64,000 bases of DNA from Mucilaginibacter gossypii (GTDB lineage: Bacteria; Bacteroidota; Bacteroidia; Sphingobacteriales; Sphingobacteriaceae): positions 182,449 to 246,448 of the forward strand of contig NZ_FNCG01000009.1 in the NCBI RefSeq assembly GCF_900100945.1, in the 5' to 3' direction. A program made the translations under genes and the position numbers. Positions 9,142-18,223 of this stretch are shown piece by piece. The stretch's first letter is position 1. Every line of letters begins with the position of its first letter. The notes beneath the pieces are model-generated. The model ran no database searches. It saw only the letters and a list, made by a program, of their open reading frames with translations, and was not told the DNA's origin.

Positions 9142-9723
9142 TTAAAACACATAGAACAAACTGGCCTGAACGTTATTATTTTTAAAATCGTTGTTGATAT
9201 TGGAGATATTAAAGTTGCCTACCTTTGAAAGGCCGTAAACATATCTTACACCAATACCAAGGCCCAGTTTTGACTGGTATCCAATACCTCCGGCCGCTGC
9301 CAGGTCCAGTTTTTTAGCAAAATCACCGGCACTTAAGCCCGAAACATCTTCTTTGGCTTTCATACCTACCTGCGGACCAGCCTCGATATAGAAGCCTGAG
9401 TTAGCACGGTATTTCAATAAAAAGGGAACCGAAATATAGGAAAGCTTGAGGTTTTGATTGCCAAGGGAGCCGCCTTTAATTTTTGCACCCTGCGATGAAA
9501 ATAGAAATTCCTCCTGCACCAGGAAATTATCAGTGAACTTAAATGCAACAGTAGCGCCCGCATGAAAGCCAACCAACGGATCGGTAGGGAAACTGGCATT
9601 GGTAAAATTGCTATAGTTGGCGCCTGCTTTAAGCCCAAATTCCAGGCGCGAAAGGATGCCCTGACTGAAACCTTTAGTTGATACCAGGATTAAACAAGTT
9701 AAAATGAAGAGTAGCTTTTTCAT
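9142..9723 (-). CDS. small outer-membrane beta-barrel protein (PorT/OMP_b-brl type)
   Basis: A 193-residue protein when started at the ATG at 9723, which gives a clean signal peptide (MKKLLFILTCLILVSTKGFSQ). The reading frame extends upstream to 9771, but that would put 16 basic residues before the signal. The mature part has alternating beta strands typical of an eight-stranded porin-family barrel: LEFGLKAGANYSNF, VGFHAGATVAFKF, NFLVQEEFLFSSQG, LKLSYISVPFLLKY and GFYIEAGPQVG. It ends in ...VQASLFYVF with a terminal Phe as expected for barrel insertion. Function is unknown beyond membrane location. Confidence 0.82.
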   Translation of the reverse strand: MKKLLFILTCLILVSTKGFSQGILSRLEFGLKAGANYSNFTNASFPTDPLVGFHAGATVAFKFTDNFLVQEEFLFSSQGAKIKGGSLGNQNLKLSYISVPFLLKYRANSGFYIEAGPQVGMKAKEDVSGLSAGDFAKKLDLAAAGGIGYQSKLGLGIGVRYVYGLSKVGNFNISNINNDFKNNNVQASLFYVF

Positions 9724-9957
9724 AAATTTTAATTTCAATTTTTGAGATAATGTTGCTGCCCGAAAGCGCATTTGTTATTGATAGCGCAAAAGTGAGCTTA
9801 TGCTGTGGCCTATAGAAGGAAAAGGTAACCGAAGCGGGCAAAGTGGCACCGGAAGTGGAAAAAATGGGCAGATGCGTTACAGCTATTTAGCTTAAAGCGG
9901 AAGGCTCAAAGCTTAAAGCCAGTAGAGCATTTAACAGGATGTATGTACACAGATCTA

Positions 9958-10722
9958 TCAGGCTTTTGCCAGCCATGCAAGAAACTGGGAAGCCTTGCCT
10001 TTACTTACCACAATTCTTTCGCTGAATGCGATATTGAGGTTGAGAGAAAGTTTACGCGAGAAAAAGCTGGAAACATCAGCAATAGCCTTCCTGCTCACCA
10101 AAAACTGGCGGTTAGCTCTGAAAAAATAACTTCCGCATGTCTTTTCCAACTCATCCAAATTTTTGTTAGGGTAAAATATCTTACCTGAAAAAGTTACCAA
10201 ATGTGAAACTTCATTTGAAAGATGGATCAACGCTATATCATCTAATTTTATCGGGATGATCTTATCCTGGTGATAAACCAATACAGAAGAAGGTCTGGTG
10301 GTTTCTTTTTTAGTCAGCAATTCCATAAGCGCCTCATATTGCGGTGGCTGATGCGTTTGAAATACTTTTTTCAACTGCCCATAGCGTTCAAGTGCCAGTT
10401 GAAGCGTTTTTGTTGTAAAGGGTTTTAATATGTAATCTATTCCGTTTGCTTTAAACGCATCCAGCGCATATTCATCGTATGCGGTACAAAAAACCACAGG
10501 GACGTCAATCGATATCGTGGCAAAGATTTCGAAACTTAACCCGTCGCCCAGTTGAATATCACTGAATATGAGATCAGCTTTATTACTTCCCGAAAAATAG
10601 GTAACGGCTTCCTTTACAGAATGAAGCTGTACTACGGTTACCGGCTCGCTAATCAGTTGTTTTATACTTAGTTCAAGGTCATCGGCAACTAACGGCTCAT
10701 CCTCTATGATCGCTATATTCAT
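9958..10722 (-). CDS. LytTR-family response regulator
   Basis: A 254-residue DNA-binding response regulator. The receiver domain is at residues 1-120, with acidic pocket EDE near residues 7-9, phospho-acceptor Asp in LIFSDIQLGDG, and Lys in YILKPFT. The LytTR DNA-binding domain is at about 150-250 (DDIALIHLSNEVSHLVTFSG, FFRANRQFLVSRKAI). Its start overlaps the 3' end of the histidine kinase gene by 26 bp, so the two are translated from one mRNA and form a cognate pair. No target gene is evident; the nearby barrel gene on the same strand is a candidate. Confidence 0.92.
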   Translation of the reverse strand: MNIAIIEDEPLVADDLELSIKQLISEPVTVVQLHSVKEAVTYFSGSNKADLIFSDIQLGDGLSFEIFATISIDVPVVFCTAYDEYALDAFKANGIDYILKPFTTKTLQLALERYGQLKKVFQTHQPPQYEALMELLTKKETTRPSSVLVYHQDKIIPIKLDDIALIHLSNEVSHLVTFSGKIFYPNKNLDELEKTCGSYFFRANRQFLVSRKAIADVSSFFSRKLSLNLNIAFSERIVVSKGKASQFLAWLAKA

Positions 10723-11746
10723 TATTCAATAATCTGATGCTTACAGAAAATGTGTCTTTATTTTCGCTGATAATAACTTCATCACCTGATAACAGGCTAT
10801 ACCGCTCGGCAAGGTTGGCCAGACCATGATGAGTTGAAGTTACATTAAGATTTTTCTTTTTAAGGGTATTGGATACCACTATCCTGTCTTCCGAACAAAA
10901 GATTTTTACCACAAGCGGCGACTGTTGGGTTAGCTCATTATGTTTAAGCGCGTTTTCAAGAAGCGGTTGTAATGAAAAAGACGGCAGGTAGCGGTCGTTT
11001 AAAATATCAATGGGCAAATCAATAACGCAATTTAATGCCGAACCAAACCTGATCTTTTGCATCTCCAGATAGTCGAGCAGTAGTGCCAGCTCATCCGCAA
11101 GGCTCGAAGTTTTTGCGGCATGATTATAAACCGAGGCCCGGAGAAAATTAGCCAGGTGAACAATATAATTATCGCCCGCAACAGGATCTTTGTGGTACAG
11201 TGCTTTGAGTGTGTTAAGTGCGTTAAACAGGAAGTGAGGGTGGATCTGTTGTTTTAAAAGAAGGTTTGTAGCCTCGGCATGAGCGGCTTTTATCTGGGAA
11301 AGCTCAAGATCGGCATGGGATTTATCGGCCTGCAGGATCACAAAGTCCTGCAACAGGATAATCATTGTATTTACAAGGATACCGGAAATAAAGAAAATGA
11401 CCAGGAAAAACGGAAAAGGGAATGATTTACTTTTATGTTCAAAATAATCAAACGCAGGCGCCAGCATCAGGTATATAGTGGCGCTGGCAGCATATGTAAA
11501 AAAATAACGGTACCGCTTAAGTGCTTTTCCCCTGACGCCGTGCTTCCGGGCCAATAAAATCAGGATCCTGACATTTACAAATGCTACCAAACCTATTCCT
11601 AACGCAGTCATACCCATATAAAACACTTTATATAGGAATCTCTCGTCCAGCAAAAAAATAAAGTACAGCGATATGATCGCGGTAAAAGTGAATACAAGCA
11701 GCCAGTTGAGCCGGACAAGGCTTTTAATTGGTAATGGAGACGGCAT
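10697..11746 (-). CDS. LytS/YehU-type sensor histidine kinase
   Basis: A 349-residue membrane histidine kinase, started at the ATG at 11746; a TTG three codons upstream is less likely. The N-terminal half has four hydrophobic segments (about residues 10-30, 38-63, 82-102 and 112-135). The cytoplasmic His_kinase domain carries HPHFLFNALNTLKALY with the phosphorylated His. A HATPase follows with LQPLLENALKHN and a short G-region (HHGLANLAERY). It is the cognate sensor for the overlapping LytTR regulator. The ligand is unknown and there is no large periplasmic domain. Confidence 0.9.
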   Translation of the reverse strand: MPSPLPIKSLVRLNWLLVFTFTAIISLYFIFLLDERFLYKVFYMGMTALGIGLVAFVNVRILILLARKHGVRGKALKRYRYFFTYAASATIYLMLAPAFDYFEHKSKSFPFPFFLVIFFISGILVNTMIILLQDFVILQADKSHADLELSQIKAAHAEATNLLLKQQIHPHFLFNALNTLKALYHKDPVAGDNYIVHLANFLRASVYNHAAKTSSLADELALLLDYLEMQKIRFGSALNCVIDLPIDILNDRYLPSFSLQPLLENALKHNELTQQSPLVVKIFCSEDRIVVSNTLKKKNLNVTSTHHGLANLAERYSLLSGDEVIISENKDTFSVSIRLLNNEYSDHRG

Positions 11747-11892
11747 ATTACTCAAAGATAATTAATAGGCATAAGTGCCGTATCAATTTGCTGCCGAAGC
11801 GGACAAAAAGGAACCTAAAGGAGCTTTAAATAGGTTTAACAGAAATATAAGTCAAATGCAAAAGGCTTCATATTATCCTCATTTAGGATTTG

Positions 11893-11900
11893 TATCTTTG
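11893..11900 (+). promoter_or_regulatory. -7 promoter element for the propeller-protein gene
   Basis: TATCTTTG is an exact TAnnTTTG match, 66 nt upstream of the ATG at 11966. No clear -33 element is seen. Confidence 0.4.
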
Positions 11901-11965
11901 TTTAACATTATTTAACTATCATTCGCTTGGAGTTTCGGGTTTGCTTTCTTTTATTTATAAGCGTA

Positions 11966-13450
11966 ATGCTGGCATTGTTATCCCCAACTAAAATCCGCAG
12001 AGTTTTATTTATCTGCCTGTTTATCTTCATTTTACCATCGGCCCTGTTTGCACAAAATCTTTTTTTGCAAAAGGTAGAGATGTGTAATATCACCAATTAT
12101 TGCATGGATTGCGGCGATACAAAGGCCAGCTGCGATCAGCTTGCCATTGATTTTGTTTCTGCGAGGATCAATAACCGTTACCTGCTAAAAGAAGCTACCG
12201 GTTCCATAACGTTCCAGGTTTTGGTGGATGAGCGGGGTTTTAGCTGCGTGCTTAGCCATAATGATGCGAGCAAAAGCGCGCTCACCAACGAGTTGATTAC
12301 CTATCTGAACGGTTGCATCTGGAAGCCGGCCAAGGTAGATGGCAAACCGGTAGCCTCATCTGTAAATGTGATCTTTCGCTTTATAAGTGGCGGCGTTTAC
12401 GGCCAGGTACAAAGGCTGGATCTTGCCGAAATGAAACCACCCGGCGATCCAACCATCTACAATAAAACTTTCACCTACGCCAATCCATCATTAAAAAACT
12501 ACGACTTTACGGTATGGACAAAATATAACTCGCCCCTGGTTGATAACATCGGCAAATCAGCCGCTATGGATCAATCAGATCTGTTATGGTATGCTACGGA
12601 AAAAGGGATGACCCGCTTTGAGGGAACAACATTTATCCCGGTTAATGAATATAATTCGCCATTCCCGTCAGATGCTAACATAAAGGAAGTAACCATCGAC
12701 CGAGATAATAATAAATGGGTTTATTACGATAATAAAATATTTATGTACGGCAGCGGTGGCTGGCAGTTATTTGATTTTAAGCAGTTTTTGGCAGGTGGGG
12801 TTAACCAGGTGCTGAACAGCCGCAATGGCGAATTACTTTTCACCACTCAAAACGGTCTTGTTGTAAAAAGGAAAGATAAAGTGGTAGTGATAAACAAAAA
12901 ATCGATGCCTGAAATGCCCTCAAGCAATGTACTTTTTGCTTATGTAGATAGTCAGAAACGGCTTTGGATTGGTACGTCAAAAGGAACCATCATGATTGAT
13001 AAAAGCGTTATCACCTCATTTAACAGCCTTAACAACACTCCGCTGAAAAATGCCAGTATTTCGGGCGCGGTGGAGGATGAAAAAGGAAATGTTTACTTCT
13101 CACTGGTTGATTGTAATAAACAAACTGGTGAAAATGATAGTGATAAAGAAGGTATAGCCGTACTAAAGTTTAATGGTAACTGGCTGCATTATAATGATAA
13201 AAACTCGGGCATGCCTGCTAACCATGTTAATACCATGTTGTATGATAAGTTTGAGCATGTTTTGTGGCTGGGTACAGACGAATCGGGCATTGCCAGGTTT
13301 GACCTGAATAATGGGTGGGAAAATTACCACAACAACAATTCGCCGCTCCCTGGTTTTACTATTTACCAGATAGTTCAGGATTCAAAAGGCGTTATTTACG
13401 CCACTACTGCCAATGGCTTGTTAAGGATCAGAAAAAAGGCGGGAGCTTAA
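11966..13450 (+). CDS. exported protein with TonB-C-like domain and two-component-regulator propeller
   Basis: A 494-residue exported protein when started at the ATG at 11966, giving the signal segment IRRVLFICLFIFILPSALFAQ; the frame also allows a TTG at 11927. After the signal is a cysteine-containing stretch (MCNITNYCMDCGDTKASC). Then comes a TonB C-terminal-like segment (GSITFQVLVDERG...CIWKPAKVDGKPV) and a propeller of reg_prop-type blades (LLWYATEKGMTRFEG, RLWIGTSKGTIMIDK, VLWLGTDESGIARFD, VIYATTANGLLRI). Such propellers are usual in sensors of hybrid two-component systems, but here no kinase domain follows. It is divergent from the LytS/LytTR pair, so a role as its input is possible (inference). 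Confidence 0.72.
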   Translation: MLALLSPTKIRRVLFICLFIFILPSALFAQNLFLQKVEMCNITNYCMDCGDTKASCDQLAIDFVSARINNRYLLKEATGSITFQVLVDERGFSCVLSHNDASKSALTNELITYLNGCIWKPAKVDGKPVASSVNVIFRFISGGVYGQVQRLDLAEMKPPGDPTIYNKTFTYANPSLKNYDFTVWTKYNSPLVDNIGKSAAMDQSDLLWYATEKGMTRFEGTTFIPVNEYNSPFPSDANIKEVTIDRDNNKWVYYDNKIFMYGSGGWQLFDFKQFLAGGVNQVLNSRNGELLFTTQNGLVVKRKDKVVVINKKSMPEMPSSNVLFAYVDSQKRLWIGTSKGTIMIDKSVITSFNSLNNTPLKNASISGAVEDEKGNVYFSLVDCNKQTGENDSDKEGIAVLKFNGNWLHYNDKNSGMPANHVNTMLYDKFEHVLWLGTDESGIARFDLNNGWENYHNNNSPLPGFTIYQIVQDSKGVIYATTANGLLRIRKKAGA

Positions 13451-13785
13451 GATTAAGCAACTGTATATTATCAAAATGGTCTGAGGCTTATAAATAAGCC
13501 GTTTACGTTTGTTTGCTAATTGCCATCAGATTCCCTTTAGCGAATGTTAATGTGGCAGGCAATCAAACACAATTTAACCTTATCAAGTAAAGAATATAGC
13601 TCAATAGCCTCTATTGGGTCTTAAATTTACCTGGTAAGTTCATTCGTATTTAATTTGGCATATTCCTTTTCTTGTCCCGCTCCCTCCGTAATTGTCATCT
13701 TTTCCCCTTCCCTCAAACATCATTTACAATTAGTTTTGTTATGTAGCCGGTGTTTTTAAAACTAACTTTAAATAAAACTACCATC
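13451..13785. other. gene-free stretch
   Basis: No convincing ORF. A short perfect stem GGCTTAT-aa-ATAAGCC at 13485-13500 follows the propeller gene and could be a weak terminator. The rest is AT-rich with no recognised motif. Confidence 0.4.
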
Positions 13786-14586
13786 ATGATGCTTCAAAAT
13801 AGAAACGCGGTAATTTACGGTGCAGGCGGTTCATTAGGCGGTGCAGTTGCAAAGGCACTGGCCGGCGCCGGCGCGCGCGTATTTTTAACCGGGCCTAACC
13901 CCAGGTCAATTAAAAAGATATCCGATGAAATTATTTCTTCAGGGGGATTGGCTGAAATAGCAATTGTAGATGCATTTGACGAAAAAGCAATTGATCGGCA
14001 TTTACAGCAAGTGGTAAGCAGCGCAGGGACGATTGATATCTCATTTAACGCCGTTGGAGTTGATGTGGTGCAGAACGTACCGCTTATCGAAATATCGGCC
14101 GAAGATTTTGTAAAGCCGATTACGCTTACGATGCAAACCCGTTTCATGACGGCCATTGCAGCTGGCAAGATGATGATGAAACAAAAATCGGGGGTAATTT
14201 TATCGCTTACAGCTACGCCAGGAGGTATAGGCTATCCTCACACAGGTGGCTTTGGCCCTGCTTGCAGCGGTGTTGAAAGTTTTTCGCGCACACTGGCATC
14301 CGAATTGGGTGCTTACGGCATCCGGGTGGTTAATATCCGATCGGGAGGCTCGCCCGATTCGCGCGTGTTTAAAACCGCAATTGACACCATGCCCGATGTT
14401 ATGGACCCTATCCTTAAAAAAATGGAAGCTGATACCATGCTCAAAAAACTACCCTTAATGGCCGATATTGCCAATACAGCGGTTTTTCTGGCATCGGATC
14501 TGGCTGGCCAGATTACAGGCGTTACCATTGATGTAACCGGAGGTACAACTGCAGCATTAAATTACAGAGTAAACAGGCTTGATTAA
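13786..14586 (+). CDS. SDR-family protein lacking the catalytic triad
   Basis: A 266-residue Rossmann-fold protein of the short-chain dehydrogenase/reductase superfamily, started at the ATG at 13786; a GTG at 13750 is possible. The nucleotide-binding motif is YGAGGSLGGAVAKAL (residues 11-25). The NAG-equivalent is FNAVG, and the C-terminus has the usual FLASDLAGQITGVTIDVTGG. The canonical Ser...YxxxK triad is absent: by alignment Ser is Ala143, Tyr is Phe156 and Lys is Cys160 (motif GFGPACSGVESFSRTL). It is therefore unlikely to be a classical dehydrogenase and may bind a nucleotide or act by other residues. It stands alone. Confidence 0.85.
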   Translation: MMLQNRNAVIYGAGGSLGGAVAKALAGAGARVFLTGPNPRSIKKISDEIISSGGLAEIAIVDAFDEKAIDRHLQQVVSSAGTIDISFNAVGVDVVQNVPLIEISAEDFVKPITLTMQTRFMTAIAAGKMMMKQKSGVILSLTATPGGIGYPHTGGFGPACSGVESFSRTLASELGAYGIRVVNIRSGGSPDSRVFKTAIDTMPDVMDPILKKMEADTMLKKLPLMADIANTAVFLASDLAGQITGVTIDVTGGTTAALNYRVNRLD

Positions 14587-14665
14587 ACGGGTTTAGGAAA
14601 GAAACGCCATTAATTGATCCCCAAAAAAGACAAGCAAAAAAATAAGGCCGGGGTATTGCAGTTAA

Positions 14666-14917
14666 TTACTTTCCGCCCATAAATCCTATCGATTTTGCCG
14701 GAACCTGTTTCGTTACTACGCCTTCAATGTAAAGCTGACCATCCTTAATTTTATAATCGAGGGTACGGTCATCAACTTTATAGTCATCATCGTGAAAAAG
14801 GTCCTTCAGTTTGCTCAGCAATTCTTTGCGATCAAATACGGGGCTGATACTTAACTGATCGTCAACCGGGGTAAGTATAATACCATCTGCCTTGTATGAA
14901 AATATTTTAGATTCCAT
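14666..14917 (-). CDS. small protein of unknown function
   Basis: An 83-residue soluble protein (start MESKIFSYKADGII) with an alternating charged beta-rich pattern and no signal peptide or known motif. It starts with ATG, and the 3' region lies 79 bp beyond the convergent SDR gene. I do not recognise a family; coding status is inferred from length and composition. Confidence 0.5.
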   Translation of the reverse strand: MESKIFSYKADGIILTPVDDQLSISPVFDRKELLSKLKDLFHDDDYKVDDRTLDYKIKDGQLYIEGVVTKQVPAKSIGFMGGK

Positions 14918-14962
14918 TTGATAAAGATAGGCTTATATGCCGAACATCAGCAAAGCAACTTC

Positions 14963-15139
14963 TTATGGTTTCCGCCGGTAAACCTTGTGCTTTGTAAACC
15001 CTCTGCCGCTTTCATAAATCCCGTTTGCAGGTTGCTTTTGTTTAAGCTTATCAGCCGATGTATCGTTAAAACTATGGTCTGTTACTCTGCTATAGGCGGC
15101 AGGAATCCATTCCAACTTTAGTTTACATGAGTTATCCAT
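14963..15139 (-). CDS. possible small basic protein, unknown
   Basis: A 58-codon ORF starting at ATG 15139 (MDNSCKLKLEWIPAAYS...), rich in Lys and Arg at the C-terminus (RGFTKHKVYRRKP). It lies between two minus-strand genes with no overlap. No family is recognised, and it may be chance. Confidence 0.3.
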   Translation of the reverse strand: MDNSCKLKLEWIPAAYSRVTDHSFNDTSADKLKQKQPANGIYESGRGFTKHKVYRRKP

Positions 15140-15209
15140 ATCTATATTCAAATAAATATAAATTTACAAATAAGAGGCATTCGTATCACGAATAAACTAA
15201 TACAATACT

Positions 15210-16148
15210 TTATGCCAGTGCATCAGCAGCAAACTGCCGGCAAATTTTCACCTCCTTTACCGCATCTGATCCTTCAGGTATCTTGTACTCCAGCTCAATA
15301 GTGGCCGGGAATTTATAATGGTTATTTTTAAGGAGTTGCAGCACCTCTTTTATCGGGGTATCGCCCTGCCCCCAGGGCTGATTGGGACCGTCATGAAACT
15401 TACGGTCTTTGATGTGCATACTGGTTATACGGTCATGATATTTTTCAATAAAGGGAACGGGGCTGCTGCTGGTACCTGCCACATAATGGCCGATATCCAA
15501 ATTAATTCCGTTATGCTTTGACTGGGCCAGGGCCGCGTCCCAAAGGGTTGGCGTGGCCTGGGTGTGGGCATGGTAGCCAACCATCATTTTATGTTTGGCG
15601 GCTATATCACCAAGGCGTTTGGTTTGAACCTCATCAGGCAACTCAACAGTTACATGATTTACACCCAAAGCTTTCCCTGCATTAAAGGCATAATCAATTT
15701 CGGCATCGCTGTTTTTAGTACCGAGGGCATTGGGTTTCCAGGCATAAATATTGACACCGGCATCATGGTACATCTTCCTGATCTCCTTAAATTTATCCAT
15801 TGGCGCGGAGACGCGCCATTCGGCCATCTTTTTCCCAAATGCAGCCCAGTCTTCGCCAGCTTCATGTTTAGGGGCACCGGCGTACATTTCGGCGGCATCG
15901 CCCATCAGTTCAATGGCGTTAATATTACAGTCGATACAGTACCTCAGTAAATCTTCAATTGTGCTAGGCATGCTCCTGAATGAGTAGGTGATCACGCCTA
16001 TTTGTACGCCATTGATAAGCGAGTTGGGTTTATCAACCCTACCTGAAATCACGCCCGCAAATGATGATTTTGAAAATGCTAAAAGCCCCGCTGCGGCAAG
16101 TGCGCTGCTGCCAATAAACCTGCGCCTTGATAAGTTATGCTGCTTCAT
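15210..16148 (-). CDS. exported sugar phosphate isomerase/epimerase-like TIM-barrel protein
   Basis: A 312-residue protein of the xylose-isomerase-like TIM-barrel (AP_endonuc_2) superfamily. The N-terminus has a twin-arginine type signal (NLSRRRFIGSSALAAAGLLAFS) suggesting Tat export. Metal-site candidates are seen at strand ends: NAIELMGDA, HVTVELPDE, MVGYHAHTQ, GINLDIGHYVAG, SMHIKDRK and TIELEYKI (His, Asp and Glu in each). In this phylum such proteins sit in polysaccharide or inositol/hydroxypyruvate-type pathways, but the substrate cannot be named. The stretch DRKFHDGPNQPWGQGD is typical of the group. Confidence 0.85.
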   Translation of the reverse strand: MKQHNLSRRRFIGSSALAAAGLLAFSKSSFAGVISGRVDKPNSLINGVQIGVITYSFRSMPSTIEDLLRYCIDCNINAIELMGDAAEMYAGAPKHEAGEDWAAFGKKMAEWRVSAPMDKFKEIRKMYHDAGVNIYAWKPNALGTKNSDAEIDYAFNAGKALGVNHVTVELPDEVQTKRLGDIAAKHKMMVGYHAHTQATPTLWDAALAQSKHNGINLDIGHYVAGTSSSPVPFIEKYHDRITSMHIKDRKFHDGPNQPWGQGDTPIKEVLQLLKNNHYKFPATIELEYKIPEGSDAVKEVKICRQFAADALA

Positions 16149-16290
16149 AAATTTTATAGGAAATACATTGGTTTACACCAAAGTTATCAATTAATTGATG
16201 CCTGCAAATTGTGTATTGAAAGTGTTACTAACAAAGTTAACTTGTAGCGTTTTGCCTGGTATTAACGTAAAGTATTATAAACCTTATGCT

Positions 16291-16686
16291 ATGAAAAAGC
16301 TGTTTTTATTTGGCATACTCGCCGTTTTATCAGGCTGTAAAAAAGACAATACCCCTAATAATGATCAGTTGATTGGCAGGTGGGAGTACCGCGGCACCAG
16401 TTGTTACTGCGAGCCTCCCAAAGATCTTAATTCGATAAAGGCAGGCAACGGCAACATTATTGTTTTTACCGCCAGTACCTACAAACGATTTAAAAAAGAC
16501 ACCCTGATAAACAGCGGCACTTACCGTACCCGTAAATATGACAATGCACATGAGCAGATCATGTATGACAAAGATACCTCCAGCAAAAGCATCACATTTT
16601 TCAGGATAGAAGGTAAAATACTCACTTTCTACGGAACAGTTCCCCTTGCAGCAGACGGGCCGGAATCTCACTATGAGCGGTTATAA
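16291..16686 (+). CDS. small lipoprotein, unknown
   Basis: A 131-residue lipoprotein with signal MKKLFLFGILAVLSGC and lipobox LSGC; the Cys is followed by KKDN, with no obvious outer-membrane retention signal. The mature part looks like a lipocalin-style small beta barrel (LIGRWEYRGTSC...YKRFKKDTLINSGTYR...IEGKILTFYG). This is common in Bacteroidota secreted lipoproteins of unknown function. The open frame extends upstream to 16195, but the ATG at 16291 gives the lipoprotein signal. It converges with the VOC gene, the two stops being 2 bp apart. Confidence 0.7.
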   Translation: MKKLFLFGILAVLSGCKKDNTPNNDQLIGRWEYRGTSCYCEPPKDLNSIKAGNGNIIVFTASTYKRFKKDTLINSGTYRTRKYDNAHEQIMYDKDTSSKSITFFRIEGKILTFYGTVPLAADGPESHYERL

Positions 16687-16688
16687 TA

Positions 16689-17105
16689 TTATGGTACAGA
16701 CCAGTGGAAGCACAACTGATATCCATCCGGATCAAGCAGATAAATGGCTTTCCAGCCATAACCTGTAATTTGAGGTTGTTTAAGGTGCATGCCCTTACTT
16801 AATAAATAGCTATATAGCATATCAATATCCGGGTGACCGAAATAAAGTGAGGTATCAGTATGCGCTGCTGTGCGTTGCTCATCGGGTTCGGCAGGGCGGT
16901 TGGGCTTTTCGTACGCGGTGTTGAGCATTAGTTCTATACCATTAAGTTTCAATAAAACCCAATCAACATCATCTCCTTCGCCAGATGCCTGCACTATTTC
17001 AAAACCCAGCACATCGCGGTAAAATCCTAAGGCCACGGGCATATCAAAAACCTGAAGCAAGGGGGCTATGCCCTGTATTTGTTTTGTGGTAGTGCTATCG
17101 CTCAT
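16689..17105 (-). CDS. VOC (glyoxalase/bleomycin-resistance) family protein
   Basis: A 138-residue VOC-fold protein: IAPLLQVFDMPVALGFYRDVLGFE at the start and GWKAIYLLDPDGYQLCFHW at the end, with the DPDGYxLxF signature, joined by the usual DIDMLYSYLLSKGM middle helix. The substrate is unknown. The start overlaps the 3' end of the upstream membrane protein gene by 11 bp, so translational coupling is likely. Confidence 0.82.
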   Translation of the reverse strand: MSDSTTTKQIQGIAPLLQVFDMPVALGFYRDVLGFEIVQASGEGDDVDWVLLKLNGIELMLNTAYEKPNRPAEPDEQRTAAHTDTSLYFGHPDIDMLYSYLLSKGMHLKQPQITGYGWKAIYLLDPDGYQLCFHWSVP

Positions 17106-17598
17106 AATCTCCTTCTAATAATTCTAATAAAAAAGATTTACAGCTATTACTTTCCGAGTTGAAGCCATATATCATAATAAGATAAATGAATACCAACATA
17201 CCAAATGGAGTTATTGATAAGGGATCAAACCTATCAGACATTGAAGAATGTATCCAACCGCCAAAACCCGCGACCATTAAAAAAGCAGCCATTCCAATGA
17301 TAATATATTCTATTTCCTGGTGCATAGCCATGGTTATATAAAGACAACTTCCCGTTTCCGCAAACTCCACGCGCCCCTTTATAAAAGGTATAAACGAATT
17401 CCTACCAACAACTACGGGTTCAATTTTAAACTCACTAATATTTACATACCCTTTAAAAGGAGTGGGATACCTGTTGGTTAATTGTTCAAAGAAACTTCCT
17501 GTGAAAGCAGGGCTTACTTGTTCTGTCAATCTTAATCTTACCTCTTCGGGGTTGAGCGGACTTATAATGGAAAATTTTTCATATGGCCACCAATTCAT
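17095..17598 (-). CDS. membrane protein, unknown
   Basis: A 167-residue protein with a soluble N-terminal half (MNWWPYEKFSIISPLNPEEVRLRLTE split by a Pro-rich turn). Two strongly hydrophobic segments follow at about residues 100-120 and 128-148 (YIIIGMAAFLMVAGFGGWI and LVFIYLIMIYGF). The C-terminus ends in LLELLEGDYER. No family is recognised with certainty. It overlaps the downstream VOC gene. Confidence 0.6.
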   Translation of the reverse strand: MNWWPYEKFSIISPLNPEEVRLRLTEQVSPAFTGSFFEQLTNRYPTPFKGYVNISEFKIEPVVVGRNSFIPFIKGRVEFAETGSCLYITMAMHQEIEYIIIGMAAFLMVAGFGGWIHSSMSDRFDPLSITPFGMLVFIYLIMIYGFNSESNSCKSFLLELLEGDYER

Positions 17599-17802
17599 AA
17601 CTAATAGATAGTTACATTAAAAGTACCAATACTGTTCATCAAAACCTATCTAAATAATAGATACCCCTGCGCGAAAACGAACAATAAATGTATTATAACG
17701 ATGCACATTACTGGATTGAAAACAAATGTAATTAATTGACTAACAATACTATAAATACATGGCACTTAATTTGAGTTCTTAATAAAGATTACTGTATATA
17801 TC

Positions 17803-18120
17803 ATGAGACACGGCAAGCAACTGGAAAGGCGTACTTTCAACCAGGACCGTTTTGAAATACTTATTAAGCGGCAAAAAAACGGTACAGCCACCTTTAACGA
17901 GCTCACCGAATTGGATGAGATCGTAAACCGTGACCCTGAGATCCGTGAAATTGTTTTGGAGGAAATGCAGGACGCCGATACTCCAAAGCTTCCGGACGAT
18001 AATCAAATTCAAATGGTTGAAAAACCGGTCAGGAAAAGTTTCATCGAAAAGATAAAAGCTTTCATTGATCGCTTGTTCGCAGTTCAAAGCGATGATCTTA
18101 ATCCGGCCATTGCTGCATAA
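17803..18120 (+). CDS. small charged protein, unknown
   Basis: A 105-residue soluble, highly charged protein with likely helical repeats (RFEILIKRQKNGTATFNELTELDEIVNRDPEIREIV). The N-terminal pattern of a helix, TFNEL, then DEIVN/RDPE resembles the short N-terminal helical region of some anti-sigma-like proteins, but I would not assign it. It has no transmembrane segment. It is a single gene, 103 bp before the YjbQ gene on the same strand. Confidence 0.5.
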   Translation: MRHGKQLERRTFNQDRFEILIKRQKNGTATFNELTELDEIVNRDPEIREIVLEEMQDADTPKLPDDNQIQMVEKPVRKSFIEKIKAFIDRLFAVQSDDLNPAIAA

Positions 18121-18223
18121 GTAATGTAAACCTGCAAACAATTTTTAATTGGCACGCCATTCAAAACAAAACGGAACAATCTTTATAGATATGTTTGCAA
18201 CACTGTTATAAAGCAAACTGTTT

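Noticed and set aside
11908..12096. A 62-codon minus-strand ORF
   Set aside because: Overlaps the start of the propeller protein gene and has no motif; also contradicts the TATCTTTG promoter direction.
15564..15950. A 128-codon plus-strand ORF
   Set aside because: Shadow of the TIM-barrel isomerase gene.
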